This document shows, piece after piece, positions 15,956-25,244 of a stretch of DNA of 64,000 bases. The first letter of the stretch is position 1, and each line of letters begins with the position of its first letter. Source of the DNA: Faucicola tetraodonis (GTDB lineage: Bacteria > Pseudomonadota > Gammaproteobacteria > Pseudomonadales > Moraxellaceae). The stretch lies in assembly GCA_032017425.1 (NCBI GenBank), contig DALZPW010000003.1; one strand, written 5' to 3'. The notes beneath the pieces were generated by a model, which saw nothing but the letters and a program-made list of their open reading frames with translations, was not told where the DNA came from and made no database searches. The translations under genes and the position numbers were made by a program.

Positions 15956-17449
15956 ATGCAAGATTTTGTCAATGCGATTAATGATTGGGTATGGAGTCCC
16001 GCATTAATCTATCTATGTTTATTGGTTGGTTTATATTTTTCAATTCGTGGTCGTTTTTTACAAGTGCGCCATTTTGGTCGCATGATTCGATTGCTGATGG
16101 ATGGCAAAAGCACCGATCAGGGTGTGTCTTCATTCCAAGCACTCGCTATGTCACTCGCAGGTCGTGTGGGTACAGGCAATATTGCCGGTGTCGCAACAGC
16201 GATTACGTTTGGTGGTCCTGGTGCATTATTCTGGATGTGGATGGTAGCGTTCTTGGGTGCAAGTACCGCATTCGTTGAGTCAACGCTTGCGCAGATTTAT
16301 AAAGAACGTGATGATAAAGGCTTTTTTATTGGTGGTCCAGCCTATTATTTTGAAAAAGCGCTAGGGCAAAAATGGTACGCGGTGTTATTTGCGATATCGG
16401 CAATCGCCGCTTGTGGTTTATTGTTACCCGGTGTACAGGCCAATTCGATTGCTGAAGCGATGAACAATTCACTGGGTATCGCACCTAGTATTTCAGCCGC
16501 GGTAATTGCGGCATTACTTGGCTTTATCATCTTTGGTGGTGTCAAGCGTATTGCCTCCTCTGCTGAGTTGATTGTACCTTTTATGGCACTTGCCTATATC
16601 ATCGTGGCGATTGTTATTATCATCATGCATATCGGTCAATTACCTGATGTGCTAGCGTTGATTTTCCGCTCTGCATTTGGTATGGATTCTACGTTTGGTG
16701 CTGTGTTGGGTCTTGCCATCCAATGGGGTGTGAAACGTGGCGTTTACTCAAATGAAGCAGGTCAAGGTACAGGTCCTCACCCATCGGCAGCCGCTGATGT
16801 ATCACACCCAGCCAAACAAGGCTTAGTACAAGCGTTTTCAGTGTATGTCGATACGCTATTTGTTTGTTCGGCGACAGGTTTCATGCTAATCATTACCGGT
16901 ATGTATAACGTACAAGACCCTGCCAGCAAAGAAGCCTTCTTGTATCAAGGGGTTAAAGGCGTTACCGCAGGTCCAGGTTACGTTCAAACTGCGATGGAAA
17001 ACATCATGCCAGGTTTTGGCGCAGTGTTTGTGGCGGTTGCGCTATTCTTCTTTGCCTTCACTACCATAATGGCGTACTACTATATTGCAGAAACCAATAT
17101 CCGTTATCTCACTCGTACCGTAAAACTAAATTGGGCAATCCCTGTACTCAAAGTAGTGATTTTATTTGTGGTAATTTATAGCTGCTTAAAAACCGCCGAC
17201 TTGGCATGGGCACTGGGTGACTTGGGCGTTGGTTTGATGGCTTGGCTCAACATCATTGGTATCTTATTCTTGCAAAAACCTGCATTTGCCGCACTGCGCG
17301 ATTATGAAGCACAGGTCAAACAAGGCAAAGATCCTATCTATGATGCGCGCGCCAATGGCGTACACAATGCGCCAGTTTGGGATGAAATTTCAGCCAAGTA
17401 CCGTAAAGAATTTGGTGAACATCCCAACCATGATCGCTTTGCACCCTAA
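15956..17449 (+). CDS. Alanine/glycine:cation symporter (AGCS family)
   Basis: Inner-membrane Na+ (or H+) coupled amino acid importer, 497 residues with about ten hydrophobic segments. Family signatures are visible: FQALAMSLAGRVGTGNIAG near residues 57-75, and QWGVKRGVYSNEAGQGTGP in the middle. The GTG 15 bp upstream is in frame, but I prefer ATG 15956 because GGGAGATAAGG is then a well-placed ribosome site. The substrate (Ala, Gly or D-Ala) cannot be told from sequence. Monocistronic, closed by a terminator and preceded by an unusual structured leader. Confidence 0.93.
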   Translation: MQDFVNAINDWVWSPALIYLCLLVGLYFSIRGRFLQVRHFGRMIRLLMDGKSTDQGVSSFQALAMSLAGRVGTGNIAGVATAITFGGPGALFWMWMVAFLGASTAFVESTLAQIYKERDDKGFFIGGPAYYFEKALGQKWYAVLFAISAIAACGLLLPGVQANSIAEAMNNSLGIAPSISAAVIAALLGFIIFGGVKRIASSAELIVPFMALAYIIVAIVIIIMHIGQLPDVLALIFRSAFGMDSTFGAVLGLAIQWGVKRGVYSNEAGQGTGPHPSAAADVSHPAKQGLVQAFSVYVDTLFVCSATGFMLIITGMYNVQDPASKEAFLYQGVKGVTAGPGYVQTAMENIMPGFGAVFVAVALFFFAFTTIMAYYYIAETNIRYLTRTVKLNWAIPVLKVVILFVVIYSCLKTADLAWALGDLGVGLMAWLNIIGILFLQKPAFAALRDYEAQVKQGKDPIYDARANGVHNAPVWDEISAKYRKEFGEHPNHDRFAP

Positions 17450-17502
17450 TTTTAATATGTGACTGCTTTAATGCTTTCACTTAATAACCGTTAAAAAAAA
17501 TA

Positions 17503-17528
17503 AGCCCCATTGACTGGGGTTTATTTTT
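17503..17528. terminator. Bidirectional terminator between AGCS and MFS genes
   Basis: Stem AAGCCCCA / TGGGGTTT around a short loop, with a T-rich tail on the right and a long A-run on the left, so it works for both converging genes. Confidence 0.85.
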
Positions 17529-17539
17529 GTGATGAATGA

Positions 17540-18889
17540 TTATCTTTTGACTGGGATTTTAATTAACCCAAAAAACGCAATCAGTAAGGCGATGACCTGT
17601 ACAGCCAGCAGCGTATAGACTGTATATAGCCATTTGCCTTGTGCATATGCCAGACCACACGCCCACGCACCGATACTACCACCGATATAATACGCCATAT
17701 AATATAAACCTGACGCCAGCGACCGCCCTTCTTTGACATTCACCGCGATATAAGTAATGGTCGCCGATTGGGTAATAAATACCCCCGTTGACATCACCGC
17801 AAGCGCTACAATCACCAAGGAGATAGGCGCAGCCAGTGTCATCAGCACACCCATCATCGAAATCAACACGGCCACGCGCACCATACGGGCAGCACCGTAT
17901 TTGGCAATTAAACTACTTGCAATCGGTGTGACCACCACCCCAATCAAATACACAGCAAAAATATTGGCAAGCCCAGCACTCGATAGATGATAGGGTGCGT
18001 CTGCCAAGTGCAAATTGACATAGGTAAAACAGCCTACTAGTGAAAACAACACGCACGCACCAAGAAGTCCTGCTGTCACCACATAACGGTTGCGCAGATG
18101 TTTACTTAGCATGTGCAGCGCCGATGTAAAATTTGGGTTGGCATGAAAATGACGTGAGCGCGGTAATAACCAAGCCACCAAGCCAGCGCCTAACACCGTT
18201 AACACGCCCATGAACAAAAAGCCTTTTTCCCAGCCGATAAGCTCTTCTAAATGCCCCAAGATAAAGCGCCCTAAAAATCCCCCAAATACGGTACCTGAGA
18301 CATAGTAGGACATCATTTTTGCCATCTCTTTGCCGGCGTACTCTTCCCCGACATAGGCAATCGTCACCACTGTAATGCCAGGTACCGCCAACCCTTGCAT
18401 AAATCGCCAAATAACGATGCTAGAGAGTGAGTCAGACAGCCCAATCATCATCGTGGGTATTGCCATAAAGGCAATGGATGCCACAATGATATTTTTACGA
18501 CCCACGGCATCAGACAACATCCCCATAAACGGTGACATCATGGCAATGGCAATCACCGTCGCCCCAACTGTCATGCCCACTTGCGTTTCGGTCGCTGAGA
18601 ACGCTTGCATCATAATCGGCAAAATCGCTTGAATCGAATAAACCTGCAAAAATGCAAACGCGCCAATCATGCCAATCATGATTTTGACTATCAATGAGGG
18701 TGGCATTGTCGGTGGTTTGGCATTCGGTTGTTGAGAGGGCGGTTGTTGAGAAGGCGGTTGATTTTGCGGTTGGCTATGGGGTGGATTGCGGCTAGTTAAG
18801 TTAATGGATGTTAGTGTGTGAGTATCAGTATCAGTGAAATGATTGGAAGAATCTAAATGCCCAGTGGCATGTTGTGCTTGAGAAGTCAT
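17540..18889 (-). CDS. MFS transporter, YnfM/arabinose-efflux-like
   Basis: Major facilitator superfamily protein of 449 residues with 12 hydrophobic segments starting near residue 68. The loop 2-3 motif appears as GMLSDAVGRKNIIV, and the membrane core resembles the YnfM group of drug/sugar efflux proteins. Substrate unknown. Residues 1-65 are an unusual hydrophilic tail rich in Pro, Gln, Ser and Asn, with PPSQQ repeated and encoded by 15-bp units at 18726-18779 (GGTTGTTGAGAGGGC-like, read on the plus strand). The tail is unlikely to be a signal peptide. The gene starts 300 bp from the divergent esterase gene. Confidence 0.85.
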   Translation of the reverse strand: MTSQAQHATGHLDSSNHFTDTDTHTLTSINLTSRNPPHSQPQNQPPSQQPPSQQPNAKPPTMPPSLIVKIMIGMIGAFAFLQVYSIQAILPIMMQAFSATETQVGMTVGATVIAIAMMSPFMGMLSDAVGRKNIIVASIAFMAIPTMMIGLSDSLSSIVIWRFMQGLAVPGITVVTIAYVGEEYAGKEMAKMMSYYVSGTVFGGFLGRFILGHLEELIGWEKGFLFMGVLTVLGAGLVAWLLPRSRHFHANPNFTSALHMLSKHLRNRYVVTAGLLGACVLFSLVGCFTYVNLHLADAPYHLSSAGLANIFAVYLIGVVVTPIASSLIAKYGAARMVRVAVLISMMGVLMTLAAPISLVIVALAVMSTGVFITQSATITYIAVNVKEGRSLASGLYYMAYYIGGSIGAWACGLAYAQGKWLYTVYTLLAVQVIALLIAFFGLIKIPVKR

Positions 18890-19188
18890 AGGTGACCTTT
18901 TTACAAAGTATTGCCTGTGATAAAAATGCCTATACTAGCACTAAAGCGCGGTATTTATTGTTAAAAGAAGTTTAACCCTAAGCCGTACTTTGCAAGCCCT
19001 TCACGTTAATTAAAGGTATTTAAAGGCCTTCAATGACAAATTTGGCGTCCTAGAGCGTAATATTTTTAACACATGGCTGTTTGTCAAAACATCAGTATTT
19101 TTCAAAACATGACTATCCAGCTATGACAAAATTGCAGTAATATTTAGCACATTGTGGAAGTTAACCTTAAAATCAATAGGATTGAATT

Positions 19189-20205
19189 ATGCCGGAGAAT
19201 TTAAAACAGCCAATGCCCGCTGCCATGCAAGCGTATTTGACACAACTGCATCAAGTGATTGTTCCATATCTGTTAGCGCAAGGGGTTACGCCCAATGCCA
19301 TCAACGCACGTGAGGCGTTAGCCAATTTGACAACCGCATTTGTCACTGACGCACCCAACATGGCAAAAATCATCGATACGGTGCTGGTGGCGCCAAGCAA
19401 TTTTCGTGGTTATAACGTACCGCTTAGGCTATTTGTACCGAGCAACTGCCCCCTGCCAAATGAACAAGCAGCGGCTGACGTGCCGGTAATGGTGTATTTT
19501 CATGGTGGTGGTGGCATGACAGGCAGTGTCACTGTGTATGATAAACTCTATAAAAAATTGGCTGAAGCGACAGGCTGTGTGGTGGTAGCGCCCGAATATC
19601 GCCTTGCGCCGGAAAACCGCTACCCTGCCGCGATTGATGACGCCCACGCGATTTTAACCTATTTAACAGCGACCCTACAGCAAGTCGGTTATGCCTGTAA
19701 CGGCAAGCTTATCATAGCGGGTGATAGCGGTGGCGGAGCGATTACTGCCACCTTGGTGCAAGATTGGCTTGCCAACCGTGTGAGCACAGACTTAGCTATC
19801 ACCCATCAAATTTTGATTTATGCCAGTCTAGACTACACCATGTCACAACCCTCGATTGAGGAAAATGGCACGGGTTATTTACTGGAATCCAGCAAAATCC
19901 GCTGGTATTTTGACAATTATTTTTCAGCATATGATGACCGTGAGCTGAGCTCACCGTTTTGGACCGATATGGCTACCCTACTACATCATTCGCCGTATCA
20001 AGCCCCAAAGACACTGCACCTAACGTCTGGTTATTGTCCGCTGCGTGATGAAGATATCGGCTATCATGATGTATTACAAGCCGCAGGCGCGCCATCCCAA
20101 CTCGTCCATTTTGCGGATATGCCGCACGCATTTTTGAATATGGAAAATCTGTGCCCTGAGCAATGCCAACAACTGTATCAATCCGTTGGCGAATTCTGCC
20201 AATAA
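19189..20205 (+). CDS. Alpha/beta hydrolase, HSL (family IV) esterase
   Basis: Cytoplasmic carboxylesterase/lipase-like enzyme of 338 residues. The oxyanion-hole motif is HGGGG at 105-109, and the nucleophile is S180 in GDSGGGA. The acid is probably in the LRDED stretch near 281, and the catalytic His is in MPHAFLNM near 308. All hormone-sensitive-lipase-type hallmarks are present; the usual GDSAGG is GDSGGG here. The natural substrate is unknown. The 299-bp gap upstream, shared with the divergent MFS gene, has a loose 19-bp repeat around TCAAAACATSA near 19085-19120 and nothing else I can name. Confidence 0.9.
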   Translation: MPENLKQPMPAAMQAYLTQLHQVIVPYLLAQGVTPNAINAREALANLTTAFVTDAPNMAKIIDTVLVAPSNFRGYNVPLRLFVPSNCPLPNEQAAADVPVMVYFHGGGGMTGSVTVYDKLYKKLAEATGCVVVAPEYRLAPENRYPAAIDDAHAILTYLTATLQQVGYACNGKLIIAGDSGGGAITATLVQDWLANRVSTDLAITHQILIYASLDYTMSQPSIEENGTGYLLESSKIRWYFDNYFSAYDDRELSSPFWTDMATLLHHSPYQAPKTLHLTSGYCPLRDEDIGYHDVLQAAGAPSQLVHFADMPHAFLNMENLCPEQCQQLYQSVGEFCQ

Positions 20206-20280
20206 CCAAACGCCCCAAACACCTACACAGCCGGATAAAATTTGCCCAGTCTGATGACAAGCCAAAATAATCTAGCCAAT

Positions 20281-20310
20281 AAAAAAGCACCCAATTAGGT
20301 GCTTTTTTTT
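20281..20310. terminator. Bidirectional terminator between esterase and helicase
   Basis: AAAAGCACC / GGTGCTTTT stem with a 6-nt loop and long A and T flanks. It serves both converging genes. Confidence 0.9.
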
Positions 20311-20322
20311 ACTGCTTATAAC

Positions 20323-22653
20323 TTATAGCGGTTTGCCTGTGCTATTGCGGCGGCTACGTTTTGGCGCATCCCAACCATCTTGTTTACCAGCCGGTTTAGC
20401 GGATGGCTTGCTTGATGAAGCATAACGGTCAGACGATGACTTAAATCCTTCCGATCTTGACGATTTACCTGCAAATGGTTTATCTGATTTTTTGAAACCC
20501 TCAGATTTAAACCCATTTGAGCGTGAATCACCCGCACGTTGACCCTCTTTTGCCGGATACGGTCTGTCGCTACGTTTTTTAAGCGGTTGACCGAATGTTT
20601 CTTCTACGATTGGACGTGGCTTGCGAGCGCGGTCATCACCACGAAACTCGCTAGAGCGGTCGGTCTTTTTGGCAAAAGGTTTGTCACCAAACCGGTCATT
20701 TTTTTCAAAGCGGTTAGGACGCTCGCCATGACGCTCACTGCTGTTACGGTCAGTGTTGTAACGTGGCTTATCACCTTGATAGCCTTTAAAGCCATCTTTG
20801 TTAAAGCTACGGTTATCATCGCGGCGACGATCTGCATACTCACCTTGGCGAGACTCACGATTGCCTTGGCGTGAATCACGGTCAAAATTTGGTTTGTCCG
20901 ATGATTTAGCGGCGCGGTGAAAATCGCCCTGACTATTGCCATGACGGTTATCTGAATCACGATGACGACGCGGCGCACTCGCATCATCACGCCCAAAACG
21001 ACTATCGCTGTTGCCTTGGTGACCTTTGTCAAAACGCTCACGTTTTTCAAAACGTGCCGAACTATCGTTGCTCGCTGATTTACCATAGCGTTCTTGGTTG
21101 TCAAAACGTGGCTTGTCCGCAAAACGACGCTCGCTCGAAGGTCTCTCGCTTGAACCACCAAAACGTTGTGAGCGACTGCCACGGTCATCACGACCGCCAC
21201 GGCTATCACTGCCGCTGCGACCACGACCGCGACCATCGGGCTTACCACGACCTTCAAATTTTTCCACAAAACGCGGTTCTAAGCCTTCAACTTGCGCTTC
21301 ATTGATATCACGTTTTAGGTAACGGGCAATATTGCCAAATTGACGACGGTCATCGCGGCTACATAGGTTGATGGCAATACCCGTACGACCGGCACGACCT
21401 GAGCGACCGATACGATGCACATAATCTTCTACTTGGCGCGGTAAATCATAGTTGAATACATGGGTAATGTTGGGTAAATCAAGACCACGAGCTGCCACGT
21501 CTGTTGCTACCACGATGTCAAATTTGCCACTGCGTAGATCTGAGACGATACGATTACGCTTGCTTTGTGGTAAGTCACCATGCAGATAACAGGCTTTGTG
21601 TTCCCATTGTTGTAAGCGCTCAGCGACTTCTTCACTGCTGCGTTTGGTCGCGGTGAAGATAATCGCTTGACCACGCTCTGGGTCACAGATCAGGTGCTCT
21701 AATAATTTATTTTTGTGGTCAAAGTTGTCACAGAAGTACACTTTTTCATCGATGTGTGCGGTTTCAACTTTGATGTTGATACGCTCTGGGTCTTTGGTAA
21801 AGCTTTCAGCGATTTTACCGACTGGACCATCCCATGTCGCAGATGACATGATGGTTTGGCGATGCGGGGGTGTGGCTTCCAAAATCGCATTGATATCATC
21901 GGCAAAACCCATGTCTAGCATACGGTCTGCTTCATCAAGTACCAACATAGTCAAATCAGATAGGTTCACACGCTGCGCATTGATATGATCTAGCAAACGA
22001 CCCGGCGTCGCCACGATGATTTGTACGCCTTTTTTCAGCGCACGGATTTGACCACTGTATGCCGCACCACCCACAAGTGGCACACTGTATAAATCTTTCA
22101 TGGCTGAGCCATATTTGCGGATGCTGTCTTGTACTTGGTTAGCCAGCTCACGCGTCGGTGTCAAAATCAACGCTTGTACGACTTTTGGCTGTTGGCGACC
22201 ACGTTTGCCACTTGCGGTTTTTTCTGCCGCTTTTTCTTTGGCTTGTAGTTCACTTAATTGATGCAAAATTGGTAATACAAACGCGGCCGTTTTACCACTA
22301 CCTGTTTGTGCGGATAATAGCAAATCACGACCTTCTAATGCAGCAGGAATCGCGCGCGCTTGGATAGGCGTTGGTGTGGTATAACCCGTTGCGACAATAC
22401 TTTTTAGTAATGAACCTGAAAGACCTAGTGCAGTAAAACCATTTTCGCTAGGGTTAGCATCGTCAGACGTTGGCGCATCTGTTGCTACAGTATCAGTCGC
22501 TACAACATCCGTTGTCGCAGTTGCTTTTGTGTCATCAACTGGGGCATTGTCAGTAGGCTGATTGCTGTTGGCTTGGCTATGGCTATGGGTATGGCTAAAA
22601 AAATTATCGATTGAGTTATCAGCAAAATCTGTGGTTGAATTAAAATCAGTCAT
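20323..22653 (-). CDS. DEAD-box RNA helicase with long RG/RD-rich tail
   Basis: ATP-dependent RNA helicase of 776 residues, RhlE/DeaD-like. After an acidic, Thr/Asp-rich N-terminal tail (1-70) the core shows the Q motif (FTALGLS, PTPIQ), motif I AQTGSGKT, motif II DEAD, motif III SAT, motif V ARGLDLPN and motif VI HRIGRSGRAG. From about residue 465 a 310-residue tail rich in Arg, Gly, Asp, Ser, Lys and Phe follows, almost certainly disordered. Such tails bind RNA and can drive condensates. Likely roles are ribosome assembly or RNA decay, often at low temperature. The AAGGAC ribosome site supports the start. Confidence 0.92.
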   Translation of the reverse strand: MTDFNSTTDFADNSIDNFFSHTHSHSQANSNQPTDNAPVDDTKATATTDVVATDTVATDAPTSDDANPSENGFTALGLSGSLLKSIVATGYTTPTPIQARAIPAALEGRDLLLSAQTGSGKTAAFVLPILHQLSELQAKEKAAEKTASGKRGRQQPKVVQALILTPTRELANQVQDSIRKYGSAMKDLYSVPLVGGAAYSGQIRALKKGVQIIVATPGRLLDHINAQRVNLSDLTMLVLDEADRMLDMGFADDINAILEATPPHRQTIMSSATWDGPVGKIAESFTKDPERINIKVETAHIDEKVYFCDNFDHKNKLLEHLICDPERGQAIIFTATKRSSEEVAERLQQWEHKACYLHGDLPQSKRNRIVSDLRSGKFDIVVATDVAARGLDLPNITHVFNYDLPRQVEDYVHRIGRSGRAGRTGIAINLCSRDDRRQFGNIARYLKRDINEAQVEGLEPRFVEKFEGRGKPDGRGRGRSGSDSRGGRDDRGSRSQRFGGSSERPSSERRFADKPRFDNQERYGKSASNDSSARFEKRERFDKGHQGNSDSRFGRDDASAPRRHRDSDNRHGNSQGDFHRAAKSSDKPNFDRDSRQGNRESRQGEYADRRRDDNRSFNKDGFKGYQGDKPRYNTDRNSSERHGERPNRFEKNDRFGDKPFAKKTDRSSEFRGDDRARKPRPIVEETFGQPLKKRSDRPYPAKEGQRAGDSRSNGFKSEGFKKSDKPFAGKSSRSEGFKSSSDRYASSSKPSAKPAGKQDGWDAPKRSRRNSTGKPL

Positions 22654-23177
22654 GTAAGTCCTTAAATAATAAGTTAATCAAAGTGTCGGTGGTAACCTTG
22701 ATTGAAAACACGCAACAAGCAAAAGCCCTCAAGCTGACTGCACTTTCAAAATGGATAAGCAAAATGAATAGGCAAAATTATCAGCTATCATTAATCACAA
22801 ATATCGTGTTAATCGCTTTAAAGCATTGTAATCGTGTCTGTAAGACTTATTTTCACTATAAAAATAGCGACAAAACCTACTGTCAGACTTATCAAAACTT
22901 TTGAAACAGTAAAACCATCAAAAAGTTCGTATCGCGGCATTCACAAGAATGCTTAAAAAATACAATGCTAAATATTAGGTTATCATCGGAAGATTATCAG
23001 CGCTTACAATGGCGCGCTTGATATATAGGCAGATAGATAAGCTAGATTAATTGGAAAATTGACGTTGCTCTTAGCGTTTAGGTAGCGTATATGAGTCATT
23101 ATTGGTCAGTTTTCTTTCGCAATTAAAAAACTTACCAAGTGAAATAGGCATCAAAAACACCTACTTAAAAAAGTGAT
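22654..23177. other. Gene-free stretch between helicase and SRP RNA
   Basis: About 520 bp with no convincing gene. The minus strand upstream of the helicase should hold its promoter and a leader, possibly long, as in many cold-shock helicases. A 6-bp inverted repeat TACTGT / ACAGTA lies near 22878-22911. A plus-strand open frame at 22683-22904 has no ribosome site and no recognisable product. Nothing else stands out. Confidence 0.5.
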
Positions 23178-23281
23178 AACCCCACTAGCACATCTTCGGC
23201 ACACTGGCTGTCTGCTACCGTTGCTACCTTCCGGTCCTGGCGGAGTTCACAGCAGCTAGTTGCGAAGCTACCAATGGGGTT
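23178..23281 (-). ncRNA. ffs: Signal recognition particle 4.5S RNA
   Basis: Read on the minus strand, the region folds end to end: AACCCC at the 5' end pairs with GGGGTT at the 3' end. The apical part holds the conserved SRP loop CAGGACCGGAAGGTAGCA, with the GGAA tetraloop and the asymmetric internal loop bound by Ffh. The length of about 104 nt is typical for the small bacterial SRP RNA. It forms the SRP with Ffh and targets membrane proteins to FtsY/SecYEG. A strong promoter lies directly upstream, and a T-run follows the 3' end on the minus strand. The exact mature ends are estimated from the pairing. Confidence 0.93.
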
Positions 23282-23292
23282 ACCGAAGCGGT

Positions 23293-23321
23293 ATTCTAGA
23301 GAATTTGGCGACCAAATGCAA
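23293..23321 (-). promoter_or_regulatory. Sigma-70 promoter of the SRP RNA gene
   Basis: On the minus strand TTGCAT (23321-23316) and TAGAAT (23298-23293) are spaced by 17 bp, which puts the RNA start near 23286, a few bases before the predicted mature 5' end. Confidence 0.7.
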
Positions 23322-23578
23322 ACTATTTTTATCCTATACGCCAAATTTTTGTATTTATTTCACTTTTACACACGCTAAACTATCACCAAGCAACATTTGG
23401 GTAAATTTTTGTCGAACTTCTTACCCTTTTTCTACAATTCTTGCGCTGCAAATGTTACAAAATATTTTATAATGCCCATTCAACAACATATTGAATAAAC
23501 TAAATAGCAGTTTAATCAGCAACAGATTTATGCCAACCCATATAAAGAAAAACTAGAAAAAAAACAATAGGAAATACT

Positions 23579-24388
23579 ATGACACACTTAAGCACCACGA
23601 CTAATAATCATCTCAATCATAAAGTGCATGCCAATCATACAATCACCAAAGGTATTGCAGCCAGCTTGCTTGCTATGGCGACGCTATTACCTTTTACCAG
23701 TGTTTCAGCCGCTACCTACCCTGTGAACCCATCTCCTGCGAACCTATCAATGACCAATACTTTAAACTACGGCTTGCTTAACTTTGCTGCCTCAGCAAGT
23801 AAAAAAGTCAGCAATGACCAAATCAATGCGACCCTTAGCAAAACTGTGCAAAACAAATCAAGCAGTGAGGTGGCTAATCAAATCGCTACCACGTTGAACC
23901 AAGCGGTTGCCATTGCCAAAAAATACCCACAAGTGCAAGTGAGTACGGGCAATCAAGCCACCTATCCGCAATATGATAAAAACCAAAAAATCATTGGTTG
24001 GACGGGGACTGCAAGCTTGAATTTAAAAAGCACCGACACAGTTGCCGCTAGCAAATTGATTGCCGAATTGCAAAGTTTTATGACGGTTGATGGATTAGAC
24101 TTTAGTGTGTCTGATGCCGCGCGCAAAGCCACCGAGCAAGAATTGATGATGGAAGCTTCGAAAAACTTCCAGCGCCAAGCGCAAACGCTGCTGCCTGTAT
24201 GGGGGGCAAAAGGCTATCAGTTAGTTTCGTTGGAGTTTAGTCAAGGAGGCGATTATCGTGCACCGCGTGCGTATGGCAGTGTAATGATGCTAGAAGCCGC
24301 CAGTGCCAAAGTCGCTGACCAAAACTTCCAAGCGGGCGATAGCACCATTACGGTGACTGCCAACGGTACCGTACAACTGGTAAAATAA
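23579..24388 (+). CDS. SIMPL (DUF541) domain periplasmic protein
   Basis: Exported protein of 269 residues. A long n-region is followed by the hydrophobic segment ITKGIAASLLAMATLLPF and a likely signal-peptidase cut after SVSA (about residue 44). The mature part has the DUF541/SIMPL pattern: a conserved N-terminal strand, a central helix-rich part and a C-terminal strand ending in ITVTANGTVQLVK. E. coli YggE is the best-known relative, linked to oxidative stress, but no enzymatic activity is established for the family. It is a single-gene unit closed by a terminator. Confidence 0.8.
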   Translation: MTHLSTTTNNHLNHKVHANHTITKGIAASLLAMATLLPFTSVSAATYPVNPSPANLSMTNTLNYGLLNFAASASKKVSNDQINATLSKTVQNKSSSEVANQIATTLNQAVAIAKKYPQVQVSTGNQATYPQYDKNQKIIGWTGTASLNLKSTDTVAASKLIAELQSFMTVDGLDFSVSDAARKATEQELMMEASKNFQRQAQTLLPVWGAKGYQLVSLEFSQGGDYRAPRAYGSVMMLEAASAKVADQNFQAGDSTITVTANGTVQLVK

Positions 24389-24404
24389 GCCGATTTTAAC
24401 CACA

Positions 24405-24435
24405 AAAAAACCTGTTGAATCAACAGGTTTTTTTG
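24405..24435. terminator. Bidirectional terminator between SIMPL and Pal-type genes
   Basis: AAACCTGTTG / CAACAGGTTT, a 10-bp stem with a 4-nt loop, flanked by an A-run and a T-run. Confidence 0.9.
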
Positions 24436-24461
24436 TTTGTCTTTTAATCACTAAGCAATAC

Positions 24462-24980
24462 TTAGTAAGAAATTTCTGCACGGCGGTTTTTTGCCCATGC
24501 TGATTCGTCATGACCGGGATCGGCAGGTTGGTCTTCACCATAGCTGATAGCTTCCATACGTGAAGCTGATACCCCTGACGTTGCTAAGTAGGCTTGTGCG
24601 GCTTGGGCACGGCGCTCACCCAATGCCAGATTGTATTCACGGCTACCACGCTCATCGGTGTGACCCGCAATGGCGACACGGGCACTTGGATTGGCTTGTA
24701 AGAATTGCGCTTGTTGATTTAACACGGCTTGACCTTGAGCGTCGATTTCACTGCTATCAAAGCCGAAATACACGGCATTGGGATTCCCGCCCGCAGCAGT
24801 GATGACTGACGTTGAGTTTGTTACCACAGCGCCCCCGTTATAGTAGCCTACGCCACCGGGTACGCCCATCGGCGCAACCACTACTTCAGACGTGCCAGTA
24901 CGTTTGGCAGAACACCCTGTTAAGGCGATGGTTGCCATCATCGCAGCAGTGCTTACTACTTTTAGCATCGTTAATTTCAT
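24462..24980 (-). CDS. OmpA-family peptidoglycan-associated lipoprotein (Pal-type)
   Basis: Outer-membrane lipoprotein of 172 residues. The signal peptide ends in the lipobox IALTGC, with C23 the lipidated residue. An OmpA-like peptidoglycan-binding domain covers about residues 65-172. It has VYFGFDSSEI at its start and the diaminopimelate-binding segment AIAGHTDERGSREYN, where the Asp and Arg ligands are kept. Length and architecture fit Pal, but no tol genes are adjacent, so it may be Pal or a paralogue. The linker at 25-60 is Gly/Val-rich and not conserved. Confidence 0.85.
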   Translation of the reverse strand: MKLTMLKVVSTAAMMATIALTGCSAKRTGTSEVVVAPMGVPGGVGYYNGGAVVTNSTSVITAAGGNPNAVYFGFDSSEIDAQGQAVLNQQAQFLQANPSARVAIAGHTDERGSREYNLALGERRAQAAQAYLATSGVSASRMEAISYGEDQPADPGHDESAWAKNRRAEISY

Positions 24981-25244
24981 AGTCTTTCCTCAAAAATTAT
25001 TATTTAACGCGTTTACCTATTTTGTTACTTTTCGATAGAGTAAATCAATCTCGCGCTTTTTGTAAACAGTGTTACTGTAAATTTTAGCCAACTTTTTCTC
25101 AAAGTTCTCAAAGCAGTTTAATTTTTGGATTAAACAAGTAGCTTAAAAAAATTTACCGGTTATAAGATAAGTGATGATAATGAAACAAGCTGTCTAAAAT
25201 AGTAATTTCTAAAACAGTGATATTTAAATTTTTGTCTAAAACCG

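Noticed and set aside
20604..21269. Long second frame inside the helicase tail
   Set aside because: A shadow caused by the repetitive codon composition of the Arg/Gly/Asp tail.
22683..22904. 73-codon open frame upstream of the helicase
   Set aside because: No ribosome site, unusual composition, no recognisable product; likely chance in AT-rich sequence.
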